64,000 nt of DNA from Xanthostigma xanthostigma. Taxonomy: Eukaryota; Arthropoda; Insecta; Raphidioptera; Raphidiidae. The DNA is taken from assembly GCA_963575645.1 (NCBI GenBank), contig OY754471.1, positions 47,804,820 through 47,868,819 on the forward strand. Reading direction: 5' to 3'. A model generated the notes under the pieces. It did not search any database and was not told where the DNA came from. It saw only the letters and a program-made list of their open reading frames with translations. A program made the position numbers and the translations under genes. Positions 23,006 through 35,120 of the stretch are shown piece after piece (position 1 is the first letter of the stretch; each line of letters opens with the position of its first letter).

Positions 23006-23647
23006 TATATTTTATTCTATTCTATTCTATACACACAAACTCACACTCTCTGTTTATAATATTAGTATATAGATTATAATCTGAAAACATGAGCTCAACA
23101 ATTCGAGGTACTGACAATAGACGGAGTGCAATGAACACCCTCTGACACAACAGGTCGCTATCCTGCGATATGCATAAGGGCCTAGGGGTGACTTCTGCAC
23201 AAAGGGACCTCGTGATTAAAACTACCCCCGCCCCCGCCGCCTATGTATGACGTATTATAACGTTTTTGCTAAAAGGACGAAACGCTCTACTGATCAAGTT
23301 CCCGTTAAAATCACTAGTTGACACGGTGGATTTTTTTTTGTTACAATCAAAGTGCACATGTTTTGATTTTTTAACATTTTCTTTCTCACGGTTTTGGATT
23401 AATTATTGTTTTAGAATAACTCGAATTTTTATACATGCACAGTTCCGTTTCAAAACAATTGACAATTTCGAGGTGACACCCCTTTAGTTCACTTGTTTTT
23501 TATAACGGAAAATTTTCGATTGAAATACACTCATCAAATAATAAAAATATTCAGATTTTAAATTTTTTTTAAACTGTTGTATTTCGACGAAAAATGATTG
23601 GATTTGAAATACTTTCTAGTTTTTTTTATTGAAAATTTATAAAAAAT
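23006..23647. other. Unassigned
   Basis: Includes a short (TATTC)n run near 23010-23030 and a C-rich patch near 23220. No gene supported. Confidence 0.3.
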
Positions 23648-24292
23648 ATTCCAGCCAATTGGACGACGGGACCATTCCAACTTCAAAAATGTTGACATTT
23701 GATTATAATAAAGAAAATAAAATTTCTGATATCGCGTGAGCTGACGCGGGTAATGGCTACTATTTAATATGATATTTGCTATTCGTTGCCATGATTACCT
23801 TCATAATATGTTCCACGTCATGTAAAAATTAATCAAAGCATGCCTAACTAGTTTATTTCTGACAGATCCATAAAACAAAGCGGCTGATTTTTTTTTATTT
23901 TCAAAATATTTCCAAAACTATAAAGTTTAGTAAAAAAAATGTTTAACAAAACTTTCTTGAAAAAATAAACAGAATAATAAGCCGTTATGAAAAGTAAACC
24001 ATTATTATATAAAAAACACCGTTTTAGTATATATCTCTTCTGCAAATGCGCCGATTTTCCCCAAAAACAATTAGGCTCTTCGTATTTGCATACCAAACAT
24101 CCTCCCAAAATTTGGTTTCAATCCGCTCACCCGTTTGACCTGTATCGTAGACAGAGTTTTTCCAAAAATATGTTTTTTGGATTCGGGGGACCTCAAAACG
24201 GAAAGGTATTGTAAAATTTTTGAAAAGTGATTTTTGACCTAAACTAGTACTTACCATTCCCCATTTATGGGTTGGCATGGTATAAAAATCTT
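23648..24292 (+). mobile_element. Family Y element, complete copy
   Basis: Runs from CCAGCCAATTGGACGACGGG / ACCATTCC to the terminal hairpin CCATTCCCC...GGGTTGGCATGG. The ATTCGTTGCCATGATTACC module inside is shared with family X. Short open frames within are not conserved in the other copies. Confidence 0.75.
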
Positions 24293-24984
24293 TCACTGCT
24301 TCGTGAAAAACGCTACCTACAAAAGCTACAGATATCCTCTGATTATACTTTTTTTTTCAAAAATGGTGAAATATAAATGTTAACGTGTTGATAGTATTAC
24401 AAAAAGTTGTACCAAATTGTAACTTGCCGCGATTTTTTTTCTTTATGTTTTAAGAAATTTAACGAAATCGTCGTTTTTTATTGCTATTTTTTTTATTAAT
24501 TTTTCTAGATGCTTTTGTCACTAGATAATTAAAAACAAAAAAAAAGTTTCACCGGGTGTAAAGGGCTAAATAAAAATTTACCTTCGGTATAGTTAATAAA
24601 AATAATTGACTGTCGCTGGTCGAATTACGTCATTTGCATTTTGCCTAGGTAATTATTTTTTTTAATGTTGTTACATTTTTCAATTATTAAAGTTGAAATT
24701 GCTTTTCTTCCGATGCATTATTTTTCTTTGGTGATAATAATTCATTTTCGCGACGTTGGATCTTGTTAGCGAGGGCTGCCTGCTTCTCTAGCCTCATCAA
24801 TAAAGTCATTTACATATTTTATATCTTGTCATTTTTACAACACTAATTTTTCAGTGCTGTGGTGATTTTTCATTTTACGCAATTTGCATTTTAATTGAGA
24901 CTGATTTTTGTTTCAGTGCACTTACTAACAGGTAGTGACTGAACGTAACTGATATTTTTTAATAACATTTATTAACTATTACTT
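24293..24984. other. Unassigned AT-rich stretch
   Basis: Nothing supported. Confidence 0.3.
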
Positions 24985-25225
24985 CTTGTATACCGGTAGG
25001 GCCCGAATTTGTAGATTGCCACCGTTTTTTCGTCGACTTGCGTCGCGAAAATTGGTCTCTACGAAAAGCGCTTTTATTTTAACGCGATAATATATAGCCT
25101 ACGTTCATCCTGAAGGTCCATTCTAAATATTCGTGAAAAAATTTTTGAAATCGGATGAATACTTTCGTTGATTACTTCCTACATCCAAACTTACAAACTT
25201 TACCTCTTTATGATATTAGTATAGA
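24985..25225 (-). mobile_element. Helitron-like 5' segment (second family)
   Basis: Minus strand starts TCTATACTAATATCATAAAG at 25225 after a host A, as lepidopteran Helitrons do. It matches 41300-42313, which has a mariner insertion; here the mariner target TATA is unoccupied at 25090. The 3' end is not identified. Confidence 0.6.
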
Positions 25226-25485
25226 TATATTCTTAGAAAATGTAATAAATAGTTTTCAGAACAGTCATAAAGTTTATTGGTTATCAAAGTTTTTTCCGGA
25301 ATTTATAGGAATGATTTTAGAGAAGGCTTGGTACGTCGAATTTGTCAAAAACTTCAAACCAAAATTATTTAGGTCTTAAGATCGACTCTAATAAGCAAAG
25401 TATTTGTTCCCCCAGCAACTTATTTCATTAATAATATTAATTTTGACAATTAATTTTGATAATGAAAAAAACTATTGTTGCGGCA
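25226..25485. other. Unassigned
   Basis: Nothing supported. Confidence 0.3.
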
Positions 25486-25489
25486 TTAA

Positions 25490-26160
25490 GGAGGTTGATG
25501 CGTTACAGTCCCAATCAAAAGTAAGTCGAATTCTAAATGGGAACTTTTCCATAATAAATTTTTACAAAAGGTTATAAGTCGATGATACCAATAAATTATT
25601 GTCATAAAGGCATAAATAAATATTTTTTTTTAATAATAATTAATTATTTTTCTTAATGGACTAACTTTTGAATTTTTTGTACAAAGTTAGAGTAGAAAAA
25701 ATAAATTTATGTAAATATCAATATTTTACATATTTTGTGTAGTAAAAAATTAAAAAAAGAAGTAATAAAAATAAAAATAAATCAATAAAAAGTTGAAAAT
25801 TCAATTAAAATTGTTAAAATTGTCAAGAATCGAAAAGTGCTAAGGTTTAATAATTTTTTTTTATTGATTAAAAGTCTTCTTATAAATTGGAAAAAATATT
25901 AATATATGCGTAAGACATCGATGCTTTACATAGTTAGTTTTCGGAACTGCTGACATTATTTGGTTAATTGCAAAAAATTAAAATGTACCGTTTGCATGCT
26001 AAGTTGACATATTTTCCATAAGACTACATGTAAAAGTTTTTTTAATTTTTAACTTTATAAATCTCCGACTGATTTTGGATTTTTTACAGAAAATTTTGTC
26101 TTAAAATGATCTATTAAAAAAACTTTATTTCGGACTTTTTTCTTTAATGTCTCAACCTCC
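25490..26160 (+). mobile_element. TTAA-flanked element family T, complete copy
   Basis: TTAA at 25486 and 26161; ends GGAGGTTGATGCGTTAC and GTCTCAACCTCC. 671 bp, non-coding. Confidence 0.8.
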
Positions 26161-26164
26161 TTAA

Positions 26165-27087
26165 TATAAATCGCGACAGAATTCTCTTTCGAAATCGGTC
26201 TAATGAACTGTAGCGGTGAGTACACCGAAAAAACAAAAACAACTCGACCATAACATTAGTTGTTCGTAAAACTTTCGAACAAAAATATTGGTGACTGTTT
26301 AGCTTTACAATAGTTGAAGAAAATAAATGCGATTTGTTTGGCAAGAAACAAAATAAAACAGCATCAACATAATCACTAAAGTTATTTTAAAGTAAACTCA
26401 TTTATTTTAAAGAACACAAACAAAGAAGAATCGACGACATCTTTTTACCGCTGATTAGGTATTCTACAAAACGCGACACTCGAACAAAGATGCTAATTTT
26501 CGACGCACACAAATAACTATACTTATCGTAGTTTCTCGGACACTTTCGGGCCGATACGACCATTATTACGTAATATTTAAATATTTTGTATGGCAATATT
26601 CACCGAACGTAAGTAGTTATTTATTCGGTTCATTTGTTATTTAGGTAACTACTTCTTCGAATAAATAGCGATTCACCAACCATGGTTATGTTCATTGCAG
26701 GTATAGATATCTATTCGATGATATAAATATTGATTCGCCTGATAAAATTCGCCACATAGATCATAACACTTAATCTATAAACGTGGAGTATTATATCTAC
26801 AGTTTGCTCTTGTGAATTTATTTTTGTGTTGTATATTAACTTTTTGTAAAGTGTATAGTTGTAAAGCATTAAAGTTAGTGGAAGTTTTGTGTGCAATTGG
26901 GTTAGGATAAAACATTATTATTTTGTGAATCTTTTTGTTTTACGTTTATACTAACGCCATCGGTCGGATTTTTGGGTAAACGTCAAAATATTCAGTATAG
27001 TGCAGTGTATACTTATTCTTTAACTAACTTTGAATTGAAAGTAAATTTTTATCTAGATCCAAGATTAGTAACTTCTAGCTTTAATAG
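26165..27087. other. Unassigned AT-rich stretch
   Basis: Several 60-66 codon minus-strand frames, none with a motif. No repeat match within the window. Confidence 0.3.
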
Positions 27088-27663
27088 TTACTAGAGTGAC
27101 CTGTGCGAATTATTCGCACTAAATAAGTATAATAATTATCAATTTACAAAATTATTTTTTAAATATGATTGCAGGTATTCAATTCGTTTCTAATTTTGCA
27201 CACTGCTTATAACGTTCTTCTTTTTGTTATATTACAATATGAAGCTCAGATGACAGATCGAAGAAATATTTTACTAAAATTGTCATATAGAGGCGCAAGT
27301 AGCAAAAGCGTTGAGCTAAGCCGTCAGATGGCATCATGCAGGATTGCTGTGACGTTGTTCAGCGTTGCTCGCTGTTTCAAAATTAAAGCCGTGAGATGGC
27401 AGTATGCAGTATTGTGTCTGTTGTATTACAATATGAAGGACAGATGACAGATTGAAGTGTTGGCGTTGTTTCAAAATTAAAGCCGTCAGATGGCAGACGT
27501 TGTTCAGCGTTGCTGTTAATTAATTAATTTACAAAAACAAAAGCAATAATAGATACATTTTTTAGTTGTCGATGTCAGTAGAGCAAGCAATTATCTGTAA
27601 AATGATATATAATTTATGCGGAGAAATTGTGTGGTTTTTTCTAAAAAGGGAGGCAAACATCTT
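27088..27663 (+). repeat. 0.58-kb dispersed duplication, copy 1, with shared open frame
   Basis: Matches 44065-44645 at roughly 95% by eye. Both copies carry the same reading frame from ATG at 27250, beginning MTDRRNILLKLSYRGASSKS; it ends after about 66 codons here and about 76 in the other copy. The unit contains internal repeats (TTCAAAATTAAAGCCGT-AGATGGCAG). I do not recognise the peptide. Frame sharing may only reflect recent copying. Confidence 0.7.
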
Positions 27664-28239
27664 AACCTTAACGTATTAATATATATGATAGGTATTCGCT
27701 GAAAACGGAAAAAATAACCATTCTCTTCTACCACGTGCAGTGTTGTAAGGATATATTTTAGTCGTCAATAAATCGCTTCAAATGTGTGCGTCGCCTCTTT
27801 ATAAAACTTATTTACTCTTATGTTTTAACTGAGTATAGTTATATTAGGTAGAATATGCTTCTTATGTAATGATCTGAACATAGGAACTCGGCGTGGAGGA
27901 GATTTGAAGTTTTTATTTACTGACAGTCAAAGAAAAATAAATGATGCACATTTCTCTTAAAACTGATGACATGACGATGTTTAAACTCAAACATGGCTGA
28001 CTTTAACATGCATCGTACGTTCTCTCGGATATTTAAACATTAGCGCTTGCACAAAAAAAAAAAGATTATTTCTTTTAAAATGTAGGAAATTACAGAAATA
28101 CATACACGGACGTCAGAATGTAGATATGGTCGAAGTAATTTGTGAAAACTGTTACCCAATAATGTTCCACGTTTCAAGTGAATGTTTCGCAGAATATCGC
28201 AGTAGGGTGTGGAGATTCCCCTTAACAATACAATAAGTA
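27664..28239. other. Unassigned; possible LTR-like polyadenylation signal
   Basis: GTCGTCAATAAATCGCTTC near 27762 resembles a retroelement polyA region. No paired LTR was found. Confidence 0.2.
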
Positions 28240-28562
28240 TAATACGCGCCACGGATCTAAAAGGTTTGGAAGTTAGTCACAAACAGCGCCGCAAAGGCAC
28301 ATTTTAGAGTCGTTGAGGCTCCCACCACCTTCCAGCTACCTGTACGGAACGTGCGCTCGTCGGTGATTGGCCGTGATCGCTCGTTGCCTTTGTCACTAGT
28401 CGCTTTCCTACTTTAAAGTACAGTCGAGTACGCTATTGTCAAGTTGTTATTGTTATTTTAGTTTTGTTGAGTTGCGAGTTTGTAGTTTTTCAACAGACTG
28501 TACAAGCGCAAGCCCGCATTCGCGTCTAACTTCAGAGCCTTTTAGATTCGTGGCGCGTATTA
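28240..28562 (+). mobile_element. Family Z MITE, copy 4 (complete)
   Basis: TIRs TAATACGCGCCACGG and GTGGCGCGTATTA, flanked by TA on both sides. Confidence 0.8.
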
Positions 28563-28635
28563 TAATCTGACCATTTCATCAGTATGCAAACTCGGAGCAG
28601 TGAACTGTAGATTTGGTGACAGTTGTCAAAATATG

Positions 28636-29063
28636 CAGAGTAAACTCCATTTAACGTCCTTCGATATAACGACAAACTCCTTAAAACGTTGAAATTACTT
28701 AATTCTAGTTGGTTTACCTTGTTACTCATACAATGATACACTCTAAATAACGGCACACCCAATCTAAATAAAGGCAACAATACGTCATCATTAAGCGATG
28801 AACAGTACTTGTTTGTTATTTTGTTGCTTTGTTGTCGGCACCATGCGTACCGAAGATTCTAAAAAATTCGTACTTTTATTTGTTGGGATTATTTTTCATA
28901 TACTTAGCTCAGCTGTAATTTGAGATAGTATGAATGTTTGTTTATTAGTTGTAAATACATATTATAGTAAACAAATATTAATGGATTATTTCTTCTCTCC
29001 GTTTAACGACAACTCTCAATAGCGCCACAGTTCCTTGAGCGTCGCTATATAAAGTTTACTGTG
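28636..29063. mobile_element. Pogo/mariner-like MITE, copy 2
   Basis: CAGAGTAAACTCC at the left and GTTTACTGTG then TA at the right. Matches 10338-10752 throughout. The left flank reads TG where TA is expected. Confidence 0.7.
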
Positions 29064-29902
29064 TATTTTCTATTGTCAGCTCTTATTAACACATACGATA
29101 ATGCTGCAAATGCTACGAAATTAAATATTATATAATGAATAAATAAATTAATTTTTTGTCGAAAAACAAACGGTGGCAAATGGCAATCTATAAATTCGGG
29201 CGAGACGGACCGGGACGCTAGTAATTCATTAATTAATATATGCTCTTTATTGAAAATCACTCCCAAATTAGATTTTTGACAGCTCAACATAAGTAGGTAT
29301 ATGTTATATAAAAAATATGTGCGTAACGATGGCATTGACGTAATTGATACGACAAAATGCCTTGACTACAATAGAAGTAACAATCCCCTTTTAAAAATGG
29401 GGGAGAATGCAAAGAAACATATGCTTTTTCGTAAAGATTTCTTTTTTATTATACAATCTTTTTTTTATTATTTGGCATTTTTACGTCTTACCGGTTGGAT
29501 TATATTAAACCACACGTTTTTTACGAACGGAACTAAATTTAGATTTTTTTTAAAGGTACTTACAGTATTTACAGTTCTTACAAAAAAATTAACACACATT
29601 TTTTTGTAAGAACTGTTTTAAATCTTTTAACACACAAAGATTTAAAATCTAGATAAACCAGCAGTTTACGTACAAAATAATAAAATAAATCACCAGTGTT
29701 GACGCCTGCATGATATAAGTGTACAATTTGAATATAGGATTTGCTAGCGTGTTCGTATTTAATCTCTAGTATTATGCAATAAGCAGTAAAAATCTGTAGT
29801 TTTGTTATTTTTAAAATTTCAAATCTGAAATGAAACACGAAAGTGACTGTTCACTCAGATTGCAGAAAAAAATGTTTTCTACAAAAGGTTTTTTACTACT
29901 GT
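29064..29902. other. Unassigned; contains a hairpin at 29568-29619
   Basis: ACAGTTCTTACAAAAAAATT and its complement are separated by a short loop, giving a near-perfect stem of about 18 bp. Large frames on both strands here are AT-driven and unsupported. Confidence 0.35.
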
Positions 29903-30393
29903 CAGTGCCGGATTAATCATTAGGCAGAGTAGGCAACTGCCTAGGGCCCCCGCATCGACTAGGGGCCCATGCACGCACCGAAAAAAAACTTTTCATTGAA
30001 CGAAAATTTTATTTGAGAATTTGTATGAAATTTCCCAACAACAATATTATTTTCTTTCGTTGTTTATTGTAATTTATTGCATTTAACAAGATAAAATTTA
30101 AAATAACTAGGTACGTCACGTCTCATTTCTCTTACCTGACCCATCAAAAAACCTGGATCATCAATTATCTATAACCTATTCATTAAGACCATTTCAATAA
30201 AGCTAACGAGTCAGGTAAGGCGATGCTGCAGCATCTAGTCAAAGTAATCATGTTGTTACATTATCACATATTAAGACATTGAAGTAACAGGATGCATGGA
30301 GCCAATCATCTGGAAGTTACTCACATCCCTTCATCAACTTGAAAAGACCTGATTGCATTGCCTAGGGGCTCGGACAGGGTTAATCCGGCCCTG
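29903..30393. mobile_element. hAT-like element
   Basis: Ends CAGTGCCGGATTAATC and GGTTAATCCGGCCCTG are inverted repeats. The adjacent phrase GCCTAGGGCCCCC (left) and GCCTAGGGGCTC (right) is typical of a widespread hAT family. The flanking octamers do not match. Non-coding. Confidence 0.65.
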
Positions 30394-30521
30394 GCCGCTA
30401 GTTTATAATATAAACAGAATTTTTTTAAATAGATCTTCTGCCACAAAAACCATATTGTTGGTCCCAAAACCGACTCAACATTGATTGGTCTCGCGTGAGG
30501 ATATACGTTTTTTTTTATGTA

Positions 30522-31105
30522 CAGTATGTAAACACGTAAGGTGCACATAGGGAAATTAACATTGGGAAAATATGACTGGATCAGAGTGAACCTTCAAATC
30601 TTGTTTTTCAATTTGACAGATATTATTCTTTTGCAAAATGAATGTGTATACTACCGAAGAAAATAATAATTGTATTCAAATGATTACAACATAATCGGAC
30701 TTGTTTTATTAATGGAACATTAAATTCCCAAAAATACTTAAATATGGTGCGAGATCAAATATCTCCGCTAATTCGTGCTGAACCTAAAGATATTGGGTCA
30801 CTGATTTACCAACGCGCATACGTCATACCAGTTAGACAATTTTTTAATGAAATGTTTCCAAACAGATGGAGTTGTTTTTTTTTTGTTTATTTTTGTACAA
30901 AAAAATTAAAATAATGATTTATAAGAGCTTTTTATTATTAAAAAAGCCAAGTAAAATAAAAATAAATCAAAATAAAATAGAAATCCTCAAGATTACCACG
31001 ATAATTCAATAGAAATAACAATTAATGCAGTCATGGCTAACTCTGATCCAAGTATTTTTTCCCAATGTTAATTTCCCTATGTGCACCTTACGCGTTTACA
31101 TACTG
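30522..31105 (+). mobile_element. Mariner-type element with long TIRs
   Basis: TA target duplication at 30520 and 31106. TIRs of roughly 60 bp begin CAGTATGTAAACACGTAAGG at the left and match inverted at the right with few changes. The interior keeps a transposase fragment (30744-30906). 584 bp, so an internally deleted derivative. Confidence 0.8.
30744..30906 (+). pseudogene. Mariner-type DDE transposase fragment
   Basis: The frame beginning MVRDQISPLIRAEPKD continues to VRQFFNEMFPNRW. That last stretch resembles the segment before the WPxRSPDLxPxDFFLW block of insect mariner/IS630-type transposases, where a long-armed partner reads close to VRQFLNE-FP-RWIG. The next expected residues are replaced by a poly-T/AT sequence, so the catalytic second and third aspartates are missing. 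Inactive remnant between intact TIRs; its promoter and C-terminus have been deleted. Confidence 0.6.
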
Positions 31106-32637
31106 TAGATAAACGAATAGATACACGCGTTTGATTTATTCTCGAATTCGATATATAAAAGTTCGTGTGTATTCCGCCAGCTTTGAGAAAGCTACTTTTC
31201 CAATCTACATACTTTCAACACACGAAGCTTTTTTATTTGCGCCTGTGTCTATGTGTGCTCTAAATCCAAACGCGTCTCGTATATATGTTTTATGTGAATA
31301 GATTGAAAGAGCTTTCGCTTTGCCTTTTGCAATGTCCACAAAGTCCTTTCAACCCCCCCCCCCCCGTCCCGCCCGCCCGCTCTCACTCCGATCCTCGCAC
31401 ATTATGCCACCATCTTGAAATAAGCTTTACCTACTATACTCTTTGCACAGTTTACACGACTGTTCTTGGCATCGGTATAAATAAACAAAAGACTGCGATG
31501 ACAAAAGACGATTTTTATTTAACTTCACTTGTTTGTCGGTCGGTCGGTTTGAGTCAAATTTTGGATGTCGAACGTTATTGAGGTTTTTTTATCATAATAT
31601 GGATTTTCCTGAATCGATTTTACCTGTGTTCATTCGTACACATAGATTGTGCATTTATGTTTCATCACAATGTGTGCGAATTAACACATTCAAATCGGTA
31701 CCACAACTTTTTCCTTCCCGTATTTATATATAGATGCACTGAAACGACGAAAATAACAAACAAATAAAATAATTCAATAATTGTTGACCAGATCTAAGAA
31801 CTTGTAGCGAAAGGAAATGTTTAATTTAAACTTCTCGTGATAAGCTTTTAGGTCAGGGCAACAAATTATTTTATTTGTCACCAGGCGTCGAAGCGTTGTG
31901 CAGTGCGTGCGTTTAGTGCAAAAATCCATACAAAAAAAAAATTGGTTGTCTGTAAAGTCGGTTTACGGACGATAGTTTTACGTGATAACGTATTCCGTAA
32001 TACATAACCTAAACCTCCCAAAATTTGGTTTCAATCCGCTTATCCTTGGTGTCGGAATGATAAGAAATGTCAAAAGTGACGTTTGCAACTGTCAAAGTAT
32101 TATGTTCTAATAATAATTAGTTATTCCAATACTTAACTTAGAAGGCGTTGCATTTCACAAAATACTAATGTCAAAAAATTGAATTAAACATTAGAAATGC
32201 AGCCGTTTTCATGTTAAGACAAGACATACGTTATCTTCTAATTTCCATGTACGGCAAACAAAGACGACCGACCGCGTCGCGCCATGCATTAGACAACATT
32301 GCATTTATATAGCTATTTTTCTATATAAATTTGTATAAAATATTTTTCTATATTTTGTATAAAAAAAACTGTTTAGGCAAATTCTGTTATACGAAATCTA
32401 TGTAAAATGCTCTCCTCTTTCGTTTAAGACTGGTTTCAAACCGATCTGATTTAAATTGAGCGAGAAATTAGCAAAAAGCACGCACAGGGTCAGGCGGAAC
32501 GTTACGCGTTACAAACGTTAGGAACGTTAGGATTTAGGAACGTTACACTTTTTCGTGCATGCAGCCGGTGTTTTATCAATTTATAAGATTGGTGATTCAT
32601 CAATTTATAAGACGTTATCACGTCAAAAAACCCGATA
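31106..32637. other. Unassigned; TATA-like box and poly-C tract
   Basis: GATATATAAAAG near 31150 resembles a TATA box with no gene assigned downstream. A run of about 14 C lies at 31353-31366. Near 31700-31735 a phrase (CCTTCCCGTATTTATATATAG) recurs inverted at 48945. A fragment of family Y (CCCAAAATTTGGTTTCAATCC) is at about 32020. Confidence 0.3.
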
Positions 32638-32650
32638 ATCTGCTGCCAAA

Positions 32651-33060
32651 TTAATAATAATAATAATGCGTCTAACGTCCGTTTCACGACTTGATGTCAT
32701 AACAGACGCCATTACTATTTTTGTCTACCACACTTCCCGTTATTTTCTACAATTTTTAAACTTCAAACTAATAGCAATGGGCGAATGAAGGAATTTAGAA
32801 AATTAAAGATAAGGTAGGCAAATTTTGAGCATAGAAGTTTGACAGTTAAGCGGCCATAAGGAACCATCTCGATATTTATCTGGAATTATTGAGGGAAACC
32901 ATCGAAAACCTCAACAAGATGACCGGTACAGGAATTACCGTTTCTCGGCGAGAGGCAGTATAGGAAAAAATCCTAGTCACATCTGCCCCCGCCGAGATTC
33001 GAACCCGGTGCCTCCCGAATGCGAGTCTAGTGCTCTTACCGCTACGCCACCCCGCTCTGT
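32651..33060 (-). mobile_element. tRNA-derived SINE, copy c, with 13-bp target duplication
   Basis: Full-length SINE on the minus strand; the head is at 33060 and the short tail at 32651. Direct repeats ATCTGCTGCCAAA at 32638-32650 and 33061-33073 are a clean target-site duplication, showing LINE-mediated insertion. A box GTAGCGG-like and B box GGTTCGAATCT are present. Confidence 0.9.
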
Positions 33061-33103
33061 ATCTGCTGCCAAAATTCTCGAGCGTATTTACTTTGCACCG
33101 CAC

Positions 33104-33646
33104 TAGTGATGTGCCGGATATCCGTATCCGTATGCTCGAATATCCGAGGGAAATAATAAAGATCTTATCCGTATCCGTTAGGATTTGGCGGATCTTTTAC
33201 AAATCTTTTACCTTATTAATTTTCAATTCATAGATGAAATTTTATATATATAGGTGATTAAGTAATAATGAAAAACTTAAATTCCATTCAGATTATTTTT
33301 TATTTTTTAAAATCGTATTTAGCACCTTTATATTGCAAACATTTATCGTAGTGAGTAGCATACCAATAGTACATAACTCAAAGGTACTAAAAACTATCTT
33401 TATAATGAGATATTGCACATCGATCTTTGGAAAGAGACAATCTGTTATGAGATTTAACTTTTAAAGAGGTCAATAACTTTTTCCCATAACAGATAGTCTC
33501 TTTCCAAAGGTCTATGTGCAATATTTACCGCCGCGTACTCTAAGAAAGTTAAGATCCGTATCCGTATCCACGGATCTTGAAACCAAATATCCGTTTTCAG
33601 ATCCGTATCCGCGGATATACATTTTTAACGATCCGGCACATCACTA
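33104..33646. mobile_element. hAT-like element (TAGTGATGTGC ends)
   Basis: TIRs TAGTGATGTGCCGGAT and ATCCGGCACATCACTA. Flanking octamers CACCGCAC and CTCCGCAC differ at one base, as expected for an aged 8-bp hAT duplication. The interior has repeated ATCCGTATCC motifs and a long internal hairpin at about 33413-33525. Non-coding. Confidence 0.8.
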
Positions 33647-33697
33647 CTCCGCACTAAACTGTCATCATTCACAGGCACAAAGAAACAGTTCGCTTTC

Positions 33698-33940
33698 TTA
33701 TGGATCGATCTGTATGTTATGTTGAGTGGATGCGATGCCAACAGATAAAGTCTCCAGTATAGGTGTATTGTCGTAGGCGGGTTTGAAGACCTGCAGGTTG
33801 AGATGCTGGGCGGAGCCTGCTCTTTCTTCTTCAAGGCGGACGATATTCTCTCGCTCTCTGTCTCTTTCTCGTCCCCGTTTGTTTCCCCGGGGCCACCGTC
33901 CCGGTGCCCCGCTCTCTGAGCTTTGAAGCTTCCAAACACA
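33698..33940 (-). other. Candidate host exon, GC-rich
   Basis: An AT-poor island. On the minus strand, after a possible acceptor (TTCTTTGTATCGCAG ending at 33941), one frame is open for 80 codons to a TAA at 33698-33700. It includes the stretches RGRERDRERENIVRLEEER and LQVFKPAYDNTPILETLS. A second frame is also open over the same DNA from an upstream ATG (including GDEKETESERISSALKKK), so the frame cannot be settled. No family recognised, and no good splice donor. Could be a terminal exon of a host gene or chance openness due to GC content. Confidence 0.35.
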
Positions 33941-33958
33941 CTGCGATACAAAGAACTT

Positions 33959-34343
33959 TCTCGAGAAGTTCCACTCATCTAGGACTATAGAACAAAAATA
34001 CTTATGGCGGATTTAATGACCTTCTGCAGATAGAATTTTTCTAATGGTCTAGGAATGAAGAAATCTGAGGATAATTATTTTTAAAATATTGTTTGAAATA
34101 ACAGCAACTATTGAATAGAAAAATATATCGAGCGGGGTGGCGTAGTGGTGAGAGCACTTAAACTCGCATTCGGGAGGTACCTGGTTCGAATCCCGGCGGA
34201 GGCAGATATGGCTGGAACTTTTTCCTGCTGCCTCTCGCCGAGAAACGGCAGTTGCTCTACCGACCGTCTTGTTGACGTTTTCCATGGTTTCCCTCACTAA
34301 TTCCAGATAAATATCGAGATGGTTTCTTATTCAAGGCCATATG
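33959..34343 (+). mobile_element. SINE copy d with shared upstream spacer
   Basis: 33959-34129 matches 14521-14683. The SINE head at 34130 (A box TGGCGTAGTGG, B box GGTTCGAATCC) continues to about 34343 and then diverges, so the 3' half is missing. Confidence 0.8.
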
Positions 34344-34705
34344 GCCGATTACCTGTCAAACTCAAAAAATACCAAAAAAATTCTTAGAATCGTTTCAAAT
34401 TTTAAATTTAACCCTTTTGTAATTAATAAAATGTGCTGCTAAAATTTTAAAAAAATCGGCCTGACAGGACCGGACTTACAAATTTTAAGAAAACGCATGT
34501 TTACTTATATGGATTTTACATACTGAAGGGTGTATATTATAATTTGGTACAGAATTTGAATTGATATGCAGTATTGAAATTAAGTAAAAAAATGTTGTTT
34601 TAGGAGGTGTATTAAGGGGTATTTTTTTTATTTTGTTCAAAAACAAAGTTAAGTTTATACAATACAGCCACACTACTTATATAAAAGCAAATAGGTACAC
34701 TATAT
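34344..34705. other. Unassigned
   Basis: AT-rich; nothing supported. Confidence 0.3.
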
Positions 34706-35120
34706 ACAGATTGTATCAAATCAAAACGGTCCATAGAACATTCTGTGTGTAAGACAGAGACGATATATAAAGCAGTAAGTAAGAATGAGATAAATTATCG
34801 CTAATAGTTACTGTGGTTACGTATCTAAATAAATAATTACGTACACTGTAAATCTTTTTACCAATTTATCAATTAAAACAAAACTGTAATATTAATTCGT
34901 ATTAGATTAATTTATATCTGGTACAAAAGTTTTAACAATACTTTTATGGCCGGTTTCTTCACTCTTGGTTATCTGCTAGGTAGAGGCACCTGGAAGATAA
35001 CCAACAAATTCGGTTTTCTTCACAACTAAAAACTTCCTACCTGCCAGATAACTTTAGCTGGTGGTCCAAGTACCAGATATCTGCCAGATACGTGCGCGCA
35101 TCTCATAACTATCTCTGCGC

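Noticed and set aside
31353-31366. Poly-C tract as a CpG-type promoter element
   Set aside because: Simple homopolymer; no transcription start or gene follows that can be supported.
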